64,000 nucleotides of DNA from Lasiosphaeria ovina (GCA_033439765.1 JAULSN010000007.1:1302001-1366000); one strand, 5' to 3'; numbered from the stretch's first letter, positions 1 to 15,170 are shown. Notes: a model not told the origin generated them from the letters alone. Translations and numbers: made by a program.

Positions 1-3000
1 TTGGTTCCCTGCGTGACTGGCGGGCTCATTGGCCTCGCCAGCCGACATCAGCAACGGAGAGAGTGGCGCGGGCAAAACGGACCATCGTTTTGTCTAGGCT
101 GCAGCATTTCTCTGGCTGCTGTATGGATAGCTGTGCCGCGCTGTGCTGTGAAGCAGATGAAGGCATGTGCCGTTGCCAAACAGGACCCAAGCCGACCGAC
201 CTCGTGGCAGAAGCAGCGTGGAACTTGGGAACAGTGTTACCCACGATGGGACTTTTGTCCCACGTCCACGGAACATGGACAGCCGACCCAGGCCGCGGCT
301 CCGTCAGCAGCAGCCGCAGTAAGAGAGTATAGAGTGTATAGGGCGTAGTCTTTGGGGGAAGCGGTGTAATTGCAATCGCGCATCTTAGTTGCTGTCTACC
401 ATCGCAGACAGAACTCGATCGTTCGGTTCCGTCTCAATCGAGACTGGGATTCGGTGCGATCTGTCTGCCATTGCCATGGGCATGGGCATGGGCATGGGCA
501 AACTCGCGGCTGGCGCCTGTCCCAGCGATCCGCGACAGGCGGCCAGACAGCGACAGGGTCAGGCGCTGCTCGCTCTTCAACAGGAAAGCGACCAGCTTTG
601 GTGTCCCAGCGGAGCCCTCGCTGCTGCCCCGTCCATCCACAGGCCAGCCAGCACAGGCTAACCACCAGGCGGAGGGGGGCAAGCCAGACGAGTGAGCGAG
701 CAATGCAACTCTTGAGGTAGGTTGCCTAGCGGGGCAGGATCACCCGACGAGGGTGGTAGGCGAATGGATAAGGAAGAATGGCGGAGGGGAGCAAGAACAT
801 GCAAGTTGCAGAAGCCAGAAATATCCATGCTGGGCTAGCTCCGTCGTGACATAACCTTCCATACTCGTACTGCGTAAACTGAGTAGCTTTGTATTGTACG
901 GATACCGCCAAATACTTGGACCGTATTGAGGAGAAAAGAAGTTGGAGAACATGAACAATCGGACGGGCCGTACATACAAGATGCTCGGTGACTCGACTCG
1001 AAAGAAATAAGGAACTTGGAAGGACGCTGGTTAGTGCGTGAGGTACCGACTCGAAAGACCGCCGCCAGTGCAAGAAGAGGTCACGTCACGAACCCATCAA
1101 CAAGTTGATGAATCGTCTGCGAGTTCGACGCCCGCTTGTGGCCCGGGGCAGTCTGTATTGAAGCGACAGGCAGGGGCGGGACGAGGAGCATCGATGGCAA
1201 ACGAGCAGTGGTTTGCTTTGATTGTCTAATTGTCGGGTGCCAGGACCTCAGGCGGGCTCGCCGTGGCAGACTCAGGCACTCACTCCGGCAGAGAGCACCA
1301 GCACTGACAGAGATGAAGCAGCCAAATTGACATGAAGTGGAAGGATCCAAAACCCTGTCCCCCAATTGACTTTCCGTTTAATTCGATATGCAGGGCACAA
1401 TACGCACCTACCTTATCAGGGTAGCAGGGTAGGTAAAGACGGGTACTTGCCTACGCAGGGTTGTAGTCAAGTGGAGGGGAACCGTTCTGCCCCAGTGCCA
1501 ACGAGCCGGCCAGGTGGGGCAGTAGCAGGGACAAGTTTGTTCTGCCCCAGGCGACCTTGCATACTTTCGCGTCACTTTAGTTGGGTTAATAAACGAGCTC
1601 CGCGCGTGTCGTGTCCTTGCGCCAATCTCGCCAGTCCCGTCCCTCGCCAGTCGCCGGGCCGGCAGGCGTCTACAGTGCAGTGTGGTCATAAGGTATGGAA
1701 GGGTCGGCAGGCATCTGGGGTGTACTGTACTGTAGGGACTCAGGGAGGTAGGCGCAGCAGCCCAGCTTTGGAAGGCAGCCGTGTCTCAAGGCTCTCCAGC
1801 TGGGCGTTTTTTGGCCCCTTTGATTGACTGCCACTGTCACGGCCTGTGCAACCCTCCCTTCACCTCGCCAGCAAGGAGAGAGGAGGCGACGTTGCGGCGA
1901 ACGCATTTGGCTCTGCCGCTTGTCGACACCTGCCAAGACACCCGCACCGCTGGCTCTTTTCATCCCTCCCGTCACATATAGTAGTTCTGCCATTGTTCTC
2001 GAAGCCCCGTGAACCAGGAGACCAGCTGTCAGGGTCTGGCACAGTTGTACCAGCCATTCTACTCCTGCATGGGACTTATCGCCCTAATTAATTGCCTTCC
2101 ATTCTTTGAGTTGTATGGAGTACGGAGAAAGGATACGTTCCAGCACACTTGGGATTGCAAAACGACACGACCACCTACTCCTTACCACGCCCAGTATCCG
2201 TATATTTCCTCCTTATTATGTAAGGACTCTCTGAGGTCCACCTTTTTTGATTGTGAATGCCGTCGACGGGGTTTCATTTTCTCGGACCACACATCTCGGT
2301 CTGGTATTCTGGGTCTAGGCTAGGTAATATCCCATTTCCCTGCCCAGGTAGCGTTGGGTCCCGGGAAAGACTCAAAAGGAACCGTACATGCCCCCCTCAC
2401 GCTTCCCTACACAGGAAAGAGGCAGAGTATCGGCATCAGCACTTAGAATCTGCCTCTACCCCTACTCAGTACCACTAGAGATTAGCCAAGGTCCAACGTC
2501 CATCAAGCGGATTCCATTGTCTATTATTACACACGCACTAATCCGCACTCTAGACCACTGTAGCTACCACCTACCTACATACTTACAGCCAACACACATA
2601 CGTAGTACATACAAGCTCCATTCTAAAATGGAAGTACCACGTTCATGACAGCGAGGACAACAAGAGCCCAGTTGCGGGCTAGCAGCATCAGCTATCAGTG
2701 TCAAAAGAAGTAATGAACTGCACATCAGGAACGTCTGGCTGGGTAAGTGGACTCTTGTCTCTGTAGCTAAGGTAGCTGGGAACTGGTTAAACCCCACATG
2801 TGGCCCGATCAGTGGGGTGAAACATTCGACCTGCCGGATGTGGAAATCGCTCAAGATGAGTTTCCTGCTGTCCCGAGGCAGAACCCCAGGAAGAAGCGTC
2901 TATTGCGCGACTGGCTGCCACAGTCTACCAACCACTTCGAGTTGGACGACGCGCTTAACAAAAGCAATACGGCGGATGGTGAACCGTCAAAGCGCGAGTC

Positions 3001-6000
3001 GCAAGCCCTTGGCGGGCAAGGGGTTGGAATGGCTTGAGGGCGGCCCAATCACGGAAAGAACGAGCAGTGGCTGCCGTAGCGCGGGCGCTTGCTCGCGACT
3101 GCTGCGTACTGCTCCTTTTTTTTTCCCCTTGGGACCGAGTCAAATCTCTCTCTTGGGCACATGAAATTTGGGGGCACCTCACTCGGGTTTGCGTGTGTGT
3201 TCTCGCGGCACTGTGCCTCAATGTTTCGGGGGCTAGGAGTTCAGGACGCCGCTTAGGGTACCAAACATCCGAAGCAGCCATCATTTTTTAACATGCCCAC
3301 GAGTCACGACCCATCGGCTCTCACAACTTGGTCGCGCCAAAACGTGAACGTAACAGCCGCAGATCCCGACGATGCGATGGGTGTCGCGACGACAAACAAA
3401 CCCCACCTACCTCCCAACTCCGTACAGTACATACATACAGTACCATGCCATAGCTACCAGCTGCCTTGTTCCGTACCTTTCTTTACATTGCTTCTATCCG
3501 AGTTTCTACTCCGCACCAGAGCGCACTTACATTACATACGACAAACAATGCACATATCGAGGCAGCGGTATCCATGACCAAGGCTAGGGAAGGTTTGACG
3601 CCACGCAGGCTTGCTGTTTGGCGGTCAAGGAAAAGCGAGAAGGGAAAGAACGGGCATTGCGACGGCAAGTGCATCAAGGGCCATGTGTGTGAATGAGGGG
3701 ATTTCGCGACAACTGTGCCGCACCGGCACGCCGTTCAACGATTGGTCATGTTCGCGGGGCTTTCGTCCGTCATCCACAGACAGATTCGACCCTGGACGGA
3801 CTGCGAGGTACCGTGTGCGCCAAATCTGACTTGCTGTCTACGTATGTATCTCCCCTTTGCTTTTCCGCGTTTGCTATCTTGTAGCAGTACTCCGTAGATG
3901 CGCAAACGAGTGAGTCCCCAGTCAGAATCATGCATCTGAGATGGGCCAGGGTTTTTAGTTCGAACCGGCAAGTCAGAGAGCTCCCGGCACCGAGGCTTCA
4001 GCTTCACATGATGGCAACAACTTCCCCGGTGGCGGCAGCCTTTTGCTAAAACGGTCATTACGTGGACATTTTCCTTGCGAGACTGCCAAATGCGGATTGC
4101 TGCAAAGACAGTTGTCCGAGCACATGTTGCGCCGGATACTCGGCTGCACTCTCTTGAGAATTTCCTGGAACCAACGGCCGTGATCATACCCTCGAGCAGC
4201 GTCGGCAAGAAATCTACCGGGAACGGAAGGCCTCGGTCGGTACCTCCTTGGTATAGAAAGTGTCGGGAGAAAAGAAACCATAGAGGCATCATGGCCAGGA
4301 TCGTGACAGGAGAAGCAACTCTGTCGTTTCCTTCTATCTCATGTTTCTTTCTTCTTTTTATTATCTGGCCAGTGTAAGTAAGCAACGCCGCCCCGATCGG
4401 CGTATCGGCCAGGAGGCTTGCACCCGAGTCGCACTCCGAGTCCCCTGAGGGCCCACCACACGGACGTCCAATCGCTGTGGAGGCACTAGCTACGGGACCG
4501 GAGTTAGGTCCATAGGCGCAGCCTTACGGAATTCTCTCCCCTCCCCGGATTCCGCTCCCCAAAAACGCAGCCTCAGCCCACTGTTGGTCGGGCCCGTGCA
4601 GCCAAGGGGCCGTCCAGCGGCCTTGCCACTTGGCAGCCACAGCTCATCGGGCTTAGCTCCCCTGTTTATTTTGTTGCCTGAATAAACCCTGAAGGCGACC
4701 AAGAGCATGGCCACACTCTAATTCTGATACCTAGACTTAATCCGTCGTGCCAAATCAGATGCAGCAATTCCGATCTCGATATCGGACTGCCCCCGCCAGC
4801 AGTTCAGAATGGGGTCGAAAAAGGTGAGAACTCAAATTTCGGCCTTGCGGCACACCGCGGCACCGCGGCTGTACGGTGGCGTCCGCCGGCCTACGACAAG
4901 GTGAAAGTTGCGTCCCGAGCTCTGTCTTCACTGCGCACTACGTAAGGTACCTACCCTACTCCCTTCGGTCCCTTCAGCTGGGTTTGTTTGTTGGAATGGC
5001 TTACGTAGCTTGTACGAGCCGGCATGTCTCAGAGGCCAATTTCCGCACGCCTTGCAGATGCAGTATTCTTTCTGATGAGGTGGTGTGGGGAATGGACCGT
5101 CGATTGGGAAGAGGTGCTCTGAGAGTTGCAGAGTGTGGGCGGATTTGCGCTTTGGCGCCTAACCCTCCCAATGACAGCTGCCGCCAAGATCCCTTAGTAG
5201 CTTGGAACCTTGAATTCCTGGAATCACATTCTTCAGCTTAGCGCCGACAGCGCATGTTTGCTGCTTCTTGCTGCATGGCGCTGGTGCTAGTGTGGGTGTG
5301 TCGTTGCGAGGATTGGATGTTTGATCTCGCGTGTGGTCAGCAAGCTCCGCTTCGAGGCCGTAAATGTGGACGGTTTATTCCGTACTTGTGTTTTCTTCTT
5401 CCTACGTCCGTATTCCGTATTACGTACCGGGGGGGAGGAAACTGAGCTCGCATCGCTCGCTTAAGTTGACCAAGCGCGCGTGTCATCCCCGACCTGACAA
5501 GGAATCGTCGAGTCTTTTTTTTGGTGCAACAAGCTGTTCGCTACCGTTTGTCTCACGGCAACTCACGCTACGACGATTTTGGCTGGTTTCTGCGTCTGTA
5601 CGATTGACAGTTTGAGGCTAGCCCCCGCCCCCACTCATCTCATCGTGTCCACCGTCGGGAGTCTAGAGACCTCACCTCATCCGGCCGCACATGTCGCTGA
5701 CCGTTCGGGATTTTTTTTTACCTTTGCGTGTGCATTCGGTAGTTGGCTAGGTATTATACATTACTAACATGCACTCTTTCATTGTAGGTATGGGAGGTGA
5801 GAGGTATACGCGACATTGTTAGCGCACGTACTGTGCATACGTTGTATGTATACTGTAGGTCGCGCACGCGCAGGGTCTTGGCTCCCATCCGATGGTCCCG
5901 CCGCCAAGGTAAGAGCTGTGGGGTCCCAAGTGGCGTTCCAGAACCGGACGAACCATGGCGGGACAGTGGCTTGATGGAAGTGAGATTCTTCCGATTGGGC

Positions 6001-9000
6001 CCGAGCCTTTAATGGCCCAGGTTCGAGCGCGGGCAGCGATCGGACTATTTGACACTCACATCCGCAGCCTCAATTTCGGCCTGGGCTCGCCGATCCGAGG
6101 AGGGGGAGGGGTAGACGGGACATGCCTGCCCTGTCTGTGTTGGAACTTGGGATGCATTATCCGTATCATTTCAAATTATTTGCGCTCCCCTCCGGCCACA
6201 TTGGCCGAGCGCCTGTAAAATTAAATCAAATAAGAAAATAAAAATAACAGAACAACCTATTGAGCCAGATCCAGAACTGACCGACACTCGTTTACTCTCT
6301 GTCTCAAATGCGGTGAGCTGCGACATAACTGCTCCCGTGTCGCACATGACGGGCAAGCGAGCAAGCGACCGACTTTTCTTCCCTCCGAAAGCCACCCTTT
6401 TCTCCCGCAACAGCGTACAACTTATCCGTACTTTAGACTGCTATGGCTGTATGACCGCAGGACATTGTCCCGGTAGTTATGTAAGCCCGGAATAAGGCCT
6501 GTGCATCCACAAGCGCGAAGAGCAAAGGGACCTACGATGCTGGTCAGTGGAACTGGAGGGCATCCATGTGCTACACCGCCTGCTCGGTTGTACGACTGAA
6601 CACCTGTCCCTAATAGGCTGTGGCAACCTCATATCGGCTGGCAAGTGACTACAAGAGTGTGTTGCTTCTCACTAACTTGGCGCACAACTCGGGAAGTGGA
6701 CTCAATATGCGGCGGGGTACAAGCCCGCCAGTATTATTCAGCACGATCATTTGAGACCCGCGCCTTATCGTCGCGTTCCACGTGTACTGTTTGTCTTCAA
6801 ACTCTCCCGCACAAGTCGCGTCGAGTGAGGTGGGTGCGTCTACTTGGCAGTTCTTCGTAAGAAGAGGTTGGTCGGTGGCCGAAGGCAACGGTTTCGGTTA
6901 GCCAGCCGCATTTTGTAGATTTGCAGAGTCGCACAACAAGAATTAACAAAGAGTCTATACTATTTCTCATTCCTTTTTCGGCGGTCCAGACCGCGCACCT
7001 AGTCTATCGATCCTTTCGGCAGAGATGCTCCAGACTGCCGCATCACGAATGCGCCGTCATCACATCTACATCGAGTAAAGACTCATTCATTGGGACACAG
7101 ACTGCCCAGTGTGATGTACACAGCACGAGAACAAGTAAGCAATGCAATGGATGCCCAATGTCTTTCGTTCTCGTTGCGCATACTTTTTACGTGCTGCAGA
7201 AAAACAACCTCAGGCAGACTGCCAATTATCCTTCCTGCCTTGCCTGCCGGCTCGACAAGTCTCCACAATACCCCGTCCGTGCGCTGGCGTGGGTGGGATG
7301 GTGGTGGGCTGGAGGCTGACTTGAAGTGGGAACCCTGCTTCGAGAAGCCGGCCCCCCACTGGCTGCCGTGTCACACACCACTGCTCCACATCCAATGCTC
7401 TCAACCGAATTGCCCACCGCCCTTCTTCGTTCCTTTGGACCGTCCGGCAGCACGTCTTCTTCTGCAAGCCCCTCCTCAGGCCTGGCAAGCTTCTTTTCGT
7501 GCTTGGTCGGGCTATCTTTGCACTGCGAGAAACTCGCGGGCGCAGTGCTCCAATGGCACTACAATTTGAATGCTGCTCTGTTCTTTAAACACACCCCTCC
7601 ACTGCCGCTATCAACTTCACCGACTCTTTTCCGCACCTTCTGCATAGTTCTTGCAGCGCATCGTGGAAGGTTGCACGAACCCCGCTTCAGCCGCCACTTG
7701 GACATTCCATAGGGCTGCGACACGGGCCCTGGTTCATGATTTCATCTGCCACCGCTCTGGCGACTCGGCGGGAGCGAGACGCAACGCAATGGAATACGTA
7801 ATTAATAATTCTACAGTGTCTCGTCCGCTAATCTGCGCTTCGCTAACAGGGTGAATTGCCATTGAGAGTCGAACGGCATCGGCGCTCGCCGGCCAATTGG
7901 AACCCGACGCGGGGCAGCACACCATCGCAGCGGCACGATGATCTACGCACCTCACCTCACTATCCGCTAGTGTTGTGTGCTGCTGTGCAGCGCCAGAGAG
8001 CTATCACGTCGTCGACCCCAGATCTTCCATCTCGGGGTGCCTAGGGTTCAGCCTTGGAGCCCGTGGGTGGCTTCGGATGGCAAATCCTCTCATCCTTTCC
8101 CGTTTCTCCTTCCCGTCTGCATCCCTACGAGGCGGTCTGCAGTTGTTTGTGCAAGCCGCTTTCTATCTCCATCGTATCGCAGCCGATATCAGGCCACCGA
8201 TGGAAATTTGCATCATACATCCCCCCAACCAACAACGACGTCTTTTGTTTGTCCTGTACGTGCGAGTGTGCGCGCGAACGGACACGGGCGGTGAGCCAGT
8301 CCAGTCTGTGTTTTCTGGCTATCCTGTCTGTCAGATCGGGGTTTCCTTTTTGCGCTGGTTGTCGATTAAACCCCTAAATAGGCAGGTTGGTTTGAGCAGC
8401 GGTCACAACGGCAGATCGGGCGGCGAAAACATTTCTGCGAGCTTCCGACCAATCACAGACTCGCTTCTGGACGTGGAAAAGGAGACGAGCCAGTCAGACG
8501 GTGGCATGGACTCGAATTAAAAATCTTTGGTGAGGGGGAGAAAGAGGGGGGTTAGCGAACTCACGACCACTAATGTTACCTAGGTACGAAGTACGTCAGA
8601 ACCTCAATGAGGGGCAATCCCACTCACACGCGCCCACGCACAGCCCTGTAGGGCCGGGGGCAGGCAGGGGGGCTGGCCTTCGCGAACACGTTCCTCCCGT
8701 CGCCACTGCACAACCTTTTTACATTGCGGGGACAAGGGGACGGTCTTTAGAAGGCCTAAAACCCGATACAGTGGCTTGGAGACACCAGCCTCAGGCGCCA
8801 GCCAGGTTCAAGGCAGGCAGCACAACCAAAAGCCTTCCAGGGGTTCTGTCCGAGTTGTCAACCATGGACGAGTTGAATTTGTCATCACTCTATCTCTTCC
8901 TTGATTGAGCACCCGACCAGGGACTTGGAGAGTCCGACGCGAGAAGACATCTCGCATCTACTCCGTACTTCGTATCTCTTGCCGGGCGGAGCCTTGGAGC

Positions 9001-9900
9001 CCAAATGAAGCAGTCAGTTGCAGGCAATACAGATAGACACCTAGTCGGAATTGCCGGTTTGCCTTGGGCTACACCTAGGGCCTAGGTGTCTAGGACTCTG
9101 GGTATTATTCACCAAGGTACCTTGCATACCTGGCCCCAGGCTCCGGATGACGACGTGACCATTGCAGTTGGCTTAGCTCGCAACCAACGACCACTCAATA
9201 CGCTCATTTCGCTCGTCTCGTGTTGGACATGACGGCCGACGTCGGGTTCTTGCATCCGCCGCCTATCTGGCTCCATTTGCAGAGACCAAGGTAAACCATT
9301 GAATGTAAAGGTGGCTACCTTATTATTGCTGGGCTGCTGATTTCCTGAATAGGTTTCGCCGTTTAGCGGCCACTCGCGCGGTTCATGTGAAAGATCATAC
9401 CGGGTTGTTGCATCACTACTCCGTACTTTAGGGACTGCGGGCCGCTAGGATAGCCTAGCTTCCCAATAGACAGGCTGGCCATTCGGTATTCGGCACCACT
9501 TGCGTACATACACACGCCCGGCAGTTGTCCAGTCGACTTGCTACAATTCAGAATTCGCAACATCTGGCAAAGAAGTCTGGAGTCTGGAATATGAAATCTG
9601 GTTTGATCTGCGGTCAAACGGGCCTCGCTGATGGCCCGAAAACAAGCCACACAGATGCTTCAAGATTACCTTGCCTTTCTCCGTGTTCCCGTATTCTCGG
9701 AGCCTGTTATGTCCACCATACGGATACTAACTTAGGTTGTTTGCACGTGAACCCCTTTTGACGTCTTCTATCCAAACATGTGGTTGGCCAAGCAGGTATC
9801 CATCGTCGTCCCGGCCTCGCAATCCACTCGTCCATCTCCACCAAAGGGCCCAAGGTAACATGCTTAATATCAACTTCCACAGCGCACGCGCACCTTGTAG
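1..9900. other. gene-poor intergenic DNA, left part
   Basis: I find no supportable gene here. Open frames are short, overlap one another on both strands, and carry no recognisable domain, signal peptide or splice-consistent exon chain. The longest (216 codons, minus strand, 3735-4385) has no family resemblance. The sequence is of mixed composition rather than extremely AT-rich, so it does not look like a heavily mutated repeat island. Notable contents are a CATGGG hexamer run at 475-500 and several copies of the dispersed 9-mer TACTCCGTA (3888, 8959, 9417). Undetected noncoding transcripts or genes with many tiny exons cannot be excluded. Confidence 0.6.
475..500. repeat. CATGGG hexamer microsatellite
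   Basis: Four perfect tandem copies of CATGGG followed by a partial copy. No coding context is recognisable. Confidence 0.9.
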
Positions 9901-10294
9901 GGCCCCTTTACCCAAGGGGTTCGAAATCCCGATATTACGCCCTTGGCAGTATCTGTAGATCGGCCAGCGTCCTGGGGACTAGGGTATGGTAATTGAAAAC
10001 AGAGAACTGGCAGCTTTGGGCTTGGGAGTCAACGACCTTCCCAGCTCGGTGGTTGCGGAGATAAGGACGAGGTAAGGACGAGGTAGAGACTGGCTGTTGG
10101 ACTGATTGTTGAAGCCTATCTCGGACTCGAGGTACCCCCCCCCCCTTCCACCCCTTTATGCCAATGCGGCGTCCGTCGGTCGGTCGGCCGGGCCAGTCAC
10201 CGCCCACAGTTGGCACTACACTACTTACAGCAAATGTCCGTGTCCGTGCCAGTGACGCGACGCAGAGACCTCTGGAGTCTGGAGTCTGGACGCT

Positions 10295-10318
10295 GGCGTT
10301 GGCGTTGGCGTTGGCGTC
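10295..10318. repeat. GGCGTT hexamer microsatellite
   Basis: Three perfect copies of GGCGTT and one GGCGTC. A short CTGGAGT duplication lies directly upstream at about 10,271-10,289. Confidence 0.85.
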
Positions 10319-13300
10319 GACGTTGATGTGGTTCGGAAGCCACGGGCTCGTCCCGTCCGGGTCCATGAACCAGGGTCCAGGAGACGACAACGCAACGGTG
10401 CCGTTGTCCAGCCCTGCCACAGATAGGACAGGGGCCTCTCAAATGCCAGCCGGCGAACACGTTGGTCGGCACTCGGTCATGTTGGACAGTGTCGAGTTGG
10501 TTTGTGAAGCTTGGGGGGCATCCGCCCCCTTCAGAAAACCCGAGAGGGAGCCAAGTCCGAGCCGTCGGCCCCAACACCGCCCCAGGTTATCCGAGCTCTG
10601 GCACTCGGTATGTTTCTCCCCTCCGTCTTGTCTGGTCCTCAATCACGCCGGCGAAGTTCGAACGAACCCTATGGGGTGCCTCATTGCTTTGCAGAGGCAA
10701 AACGAAGTCTTGGCTTTTCTTCGTTTCCCGTCAAAACATGTCTCACGATTTCTTGCTCGTCCTCGCCGCTAGGCGTTGAACATATCTCCCGATGCGGCAA
10801 GGTACGGCCGGGGTGGTTTGGCGTCAAGTGTGAAGCTTAGCCCCAGGCACAGCATCCGTCTCGGCCTTAGGCGAGGACGCAGCACCGCATTTCGCTCTCA
10901 CTTTGTTTCTCGTTCTCATCTTGGCCTGCTTATGCAACTCAGCCCTATGGAACGAGCGGTGGCGTGGACTCTTCAATGACATGACGACGATTGCACTGCA
11001 CACTACACTGCACTGCAAAAACCATTTGCACATATACCCTTTTTGGGTGTAGTAGCAGCAGCACTGTCATCATCTTGGGGCCCGCTCATCCTTCGAAACT
11101 GATACAGGCCTTCCGGTTGGGATAATCTTCCCCACGCTTTGCTGCTGCCGGTCAGCCACCCAACGAAACCAAGATGGCTGCATATTTTGCTGCCGGTTGA
11201 CATTCGCACGCCCTATTCAGATCCTTCTTGCCCTTCGGCTGCACTTTCCCCCCTCTCTGGCCGCTGCAGGTTTAATGAAGCTTGATCCCCTCCAACCTCG
11301 GTTGGACGCCATCGCTGCGTCCGAGAGTCACCAACCGCTTTGGCTATTCTGGCGGTGGCTATTGCGGTAGTCATGGCCATGCCGGAAGCGTGGTGTGCGC
11401 CGGTGCGTTAAGGGGTGGAAGAAGAACATCTCGACGCCAAGACGGTCCAAAGGTAGTCTGGCCTTCCTTTTTTCTCTACACGGTGGTGGTCGGTGAAGCT
11501 CCGTCTCGGTGTCCCTTTCCGTCTCGGATATATCACGACGCCTAGCTTCTCCCTACGAGGTTAGACGTCGAAAGATTAGCGAATCCGTGCCACTTGCATG
11601 TAAGCTATAGCTGCTTTCTAGCTCCCGAGACAACGTTTGAGAAAGCTCCCCGGCGGCGTCTTGGGTCGAATCCCCCCGGCTCGGCCTATGCTCTTGCACG
11701 CCGAAGGTCAGTAGAATCTTTGTGACTGGGGGGAGATGGAATGGGGTGAGCGTCCCGATCCGAGAAGTCGGTAGCCCGGCAAGGCTAGCCCGCAAGGGCA
11801 GGGCTCAATAGGATTGATGGGCCAGCCCATTCGGCACTCGGTAGTTCAAGCCACGGGCTGGGCCTGGCTGGGCTTCTTTTTTCTTTCTTTTTTTCTGACG
11901 CAGTGATCCTTCCTCCGCGCCCTGCGCCCGAGAGCAAAAGTTCCCTGCCTGGCTGCCATACCGCGGGGGGGCATCTAGACCTGGCATCGAAGCTCAAGTC
12001 TGACGTCGTCTGGTCAGCAACACCAACAACAGCACTGCGATAAGAAGAAGACACAATCCTCGAAGAAGCACGCAATTGGTGGTCCCGGCCGTCTATTTTG
12101 GAACCGACTTGTTTTGGTTTCGAAACGATTGAGGCTATGTGGCCTTGAGCCCCTCATCAGGCATCTCTGCGTGTCCCCGGGTTATGCTGTTGCCTTGACT
12201 AAAATTGAGGCTGGACAACTGCCTCGGTTTGCTTTGCGCTTGGCCGGCCGCTGGCAAACCTCAACGAAATATGATTGCTACGTTCCGACTGGTGCAATGT
12301 TTATTTTGAGCGACGTAGCAGCCAAGGCACATGCAATTTTTCTTCTTCTTGTGTCTGTTGGTTACTGGGGCGAGCGGTAGAGAGAGACGGAGAGACGGAA
12401 ACAAGGTGACAACCAGCTGCTGCCACCACCTATCTCTGTCCCGAGCAGAGACACATCTCCATGTATGCAATACACACCGCGGAGCCGCTGCGGGACAGTC
12501 ATGATTACCACCCTGCCACGCCGTCTTCTAGAAGGGGGAGAGGTGGGTGTGGTGTGTGACAGCCGTCTCACTACCTACCTACCCACCTATGCATCGTCCT
12601 TCCTTTCCCGGGCATATTTGGAATGCTCTCTGGAGAAGCACAACCTCCTCGTTCGCGGCTTGTCTGTCTGGGCAAGGCTTGAGATTGGCCCGCCTTCCCT
12701 ACCGTTAAATTCGTTTGATGCCATCTTCTAAAAAAGTCCGAGGTGAAATAGCATGCCATTGGCAAGAATACCTACCTGCCTGCAGCTATACCTGCTGCGT
12801 GCCCCTACTACTAAACAAAACAGCTTCTTCTGGGCAAGCTCGAAATCCCAAGTCCGAGCGGCTTCTTGTCTAGCTGGACTGGCTTGATGAACCACCGCCA
12901 TTGCAACTATAGCAGTTGACAGCTCGGGTCCTGAAGACGGACGGGATCTACGTTTCCAGCAAGGGTAGGTAAGATGGTTAGTGCCGTCATGGCAAGGGGA
13001 GGGAAGACGCGAAGAAAAGTCCGACTATCCACGTTCTCGGGAAACGAAGATATCACAGGAATGCGGGCAACGCATATATTCGTTCACTACACACTACACA
13101 TGCCTAGGTGGGAATAACCTCATCATACAGAGAGCTGACAAACCTACCCCCCCCCCCTTCCCTCCTCATATTCCCCGCGGATAGCAGCGCAACTCTATCA
13201 CCCTGCCGGGAAGCGGCCCCAAAAGGAAGCCCACGCCGTTGGCAGGCTTCTCGCCCTTGTTTCATCATTCTGCACTAGAGGGCACTCGCAAAAAGGTGTA

Positions 13301-14471
13301 TCTACACGTGTATGGTGGTTAGAGAAGAGAGGGTATGTACTGCTGCGGCAAACACAGCCTACGGGACGGGACTCGCTTCCTAGTTGCTTGTAGGAGGCAG
13401 CGTCCCAAAGCCTCGCAGACAGAAAAGAAAGAAACAAGAAAACTCCCTCGCCAAATCATCAGTTGCAACCCAATTCGCCTCGATTCGGAAATAGACACCA
13501 CGCCATTGTATTCCTTTTTTTTTGGCCTCTCTTGTGGATTGTGTGTTTCAAGTCATCTTAGCGGATGGCGGGAATGGATGGGGGGGGGGGTTCTTTCTCC
13601 AGGTTCTTGTCTGTGCCTCTTTTTCTCCCCGCCGCCGCCGTGATATGATTTCTTTTCTCTTCGTTTGGTAGCAACAGGATTCCCGAGAGAAAGAAAGAAG
13701 CAGAAGAAGAAAAATCCTTCCCGTCCTTACCACCCTCCCAGAGACTACATTATATCCGTGTCACTCATTTCATAATCCCATTGTTTTAATGTACACACAC
13801 ATACACATATCTTTACATTGCTACCTCAGCCAGAATACTACCCGACCGACCTCCTTATTGATGGTATGGTCAACCACACAGCCTTACCGTGCCGCCCACC
13901 ACCGCCACCACCGCCACCCCTCTCCCGCCGCCTCTGCCGCCACCGCCGCCGGGAGCACAGCACAGCTACGCTAGACGAGGGCGAAAAAGGGAACAAGAAA
14001 GAACAAAAGAGCGGAGAAGCTCAGTGATAAAAGACAAGAAGACGAAAACCCACCGAGATTGGCTGGCTGGCTGGCTGTGCTTGCCTGATGCTTGATGGGT
14101 GTCGTGAAACAAGTTTCAAGAAAGCTACCTAAGATGGCCGAGATAAGTGAGCTAGCCAAGGTAAGGTAGGTAGCTAGCTGGCTGGTGTTTCCGGGGCGGA
14201 AGAACCGGCCGAGAGAGTGGACACACGGACGGGAGATAAAGAAAATGAGGCACGACTGCTGCTACCTCCCTTATCTACCTTTAGGCAGACAAGTTAGAGA
14301 TAGATGGTTGTGAACGGCAACGCAAAGAGATCTGTGTGTGTGTGTTTCACTCACCCACTCACTCAGGTCAACACATGCGGGTACCTGAGGGATGGAGTGA
14401 CTGATGGATGCGGGATTCCCATCCGTACCCGAGCGGGCGGTCCTGGGAGTTCTGGAAGCTCTGGAAGCTTT

Positions 14472-14487
14472 GGTGGTGGTGGTGGTG

Positions 14488-14520
<33 letters not shown>
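14472..14520 (+). repeat. GGT then GAGGGT array with G-quadruplex pattern
   Basis: Six GGT units run directly into about five GAGGGT hexamers. The hexamer part gives five GGG tracts separated by regular 3-nt loops (TGA), which fits the G3N3 pattern of an intramolecular G-quadruplex on the plus strand. It is followed by TGATGG and GAGAGTGGG sequence. No gene is recognised within several kb. Confidence 0.85.
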
Positions 14521-15151
14521 ATGGTGAGAGTGGGCAGCAGTCTGATGTTTACTTTTCCCCGTCTCCACATACTCTGTATTTGTGTTTGCGTTTGTGTTTG
14601 TGTTTGTCTCTCCCTCTCCCTCTCCCGTGGAAATGAGACGGGCGGCATGGAAGCTTCGCCGGCCCTTTCTCCTGTTCGTTTATCCACGCTCCCAAACAAA
14701 CTTGATACATACACGTGCTTTTTTGGGATTTGGTTTTTTGGGTAGTGGTGTTTTGGTGTCTCCGTGTTTCCGGGAGCGGTGTAACTCTGCCTGCTGTGCT
14801 CTTTTGTTCCGCCCGCTGCATGGTTCTTTTGCTTTTCCCGGCTCGTTTTCTTTTCCCTTTCTTGTCTCCTCTCTTTTCCGCCAGCCAGCCAGACAGACCC
14901 CCCTGATATCCCCGCAGAGATGGCAAGTTATTGTCGAGGAAAACCTTGTTTATCCTTCTTGGCAGTTCTGTCCCTTTGGTGCCACCACATGACAGTTACC
15001 GTAGGTGTTGTCGCTGTTGATCTGTAACGCTCGCCCTGTCGGCGGTGGCGGCAGTCATGGGGCAGAGTCACATGGCCCGCCGCTTCCCTCGACCTCGTCC
15101 TCAGTCAGCCGACGCAAAGCCTCAGGAACAGCATGTGGCGCGGGAGAGTGA

Positions 15152-15170
15152 AAGAGAGAGAGAGAGAGAG
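15152..15170. repeat. GA dinucleotide run
   Basis: A GA dinucleotide run of about nine units followed by ATATTG. It is a simple repeat in noncoding sequence. Confidence 0.85.
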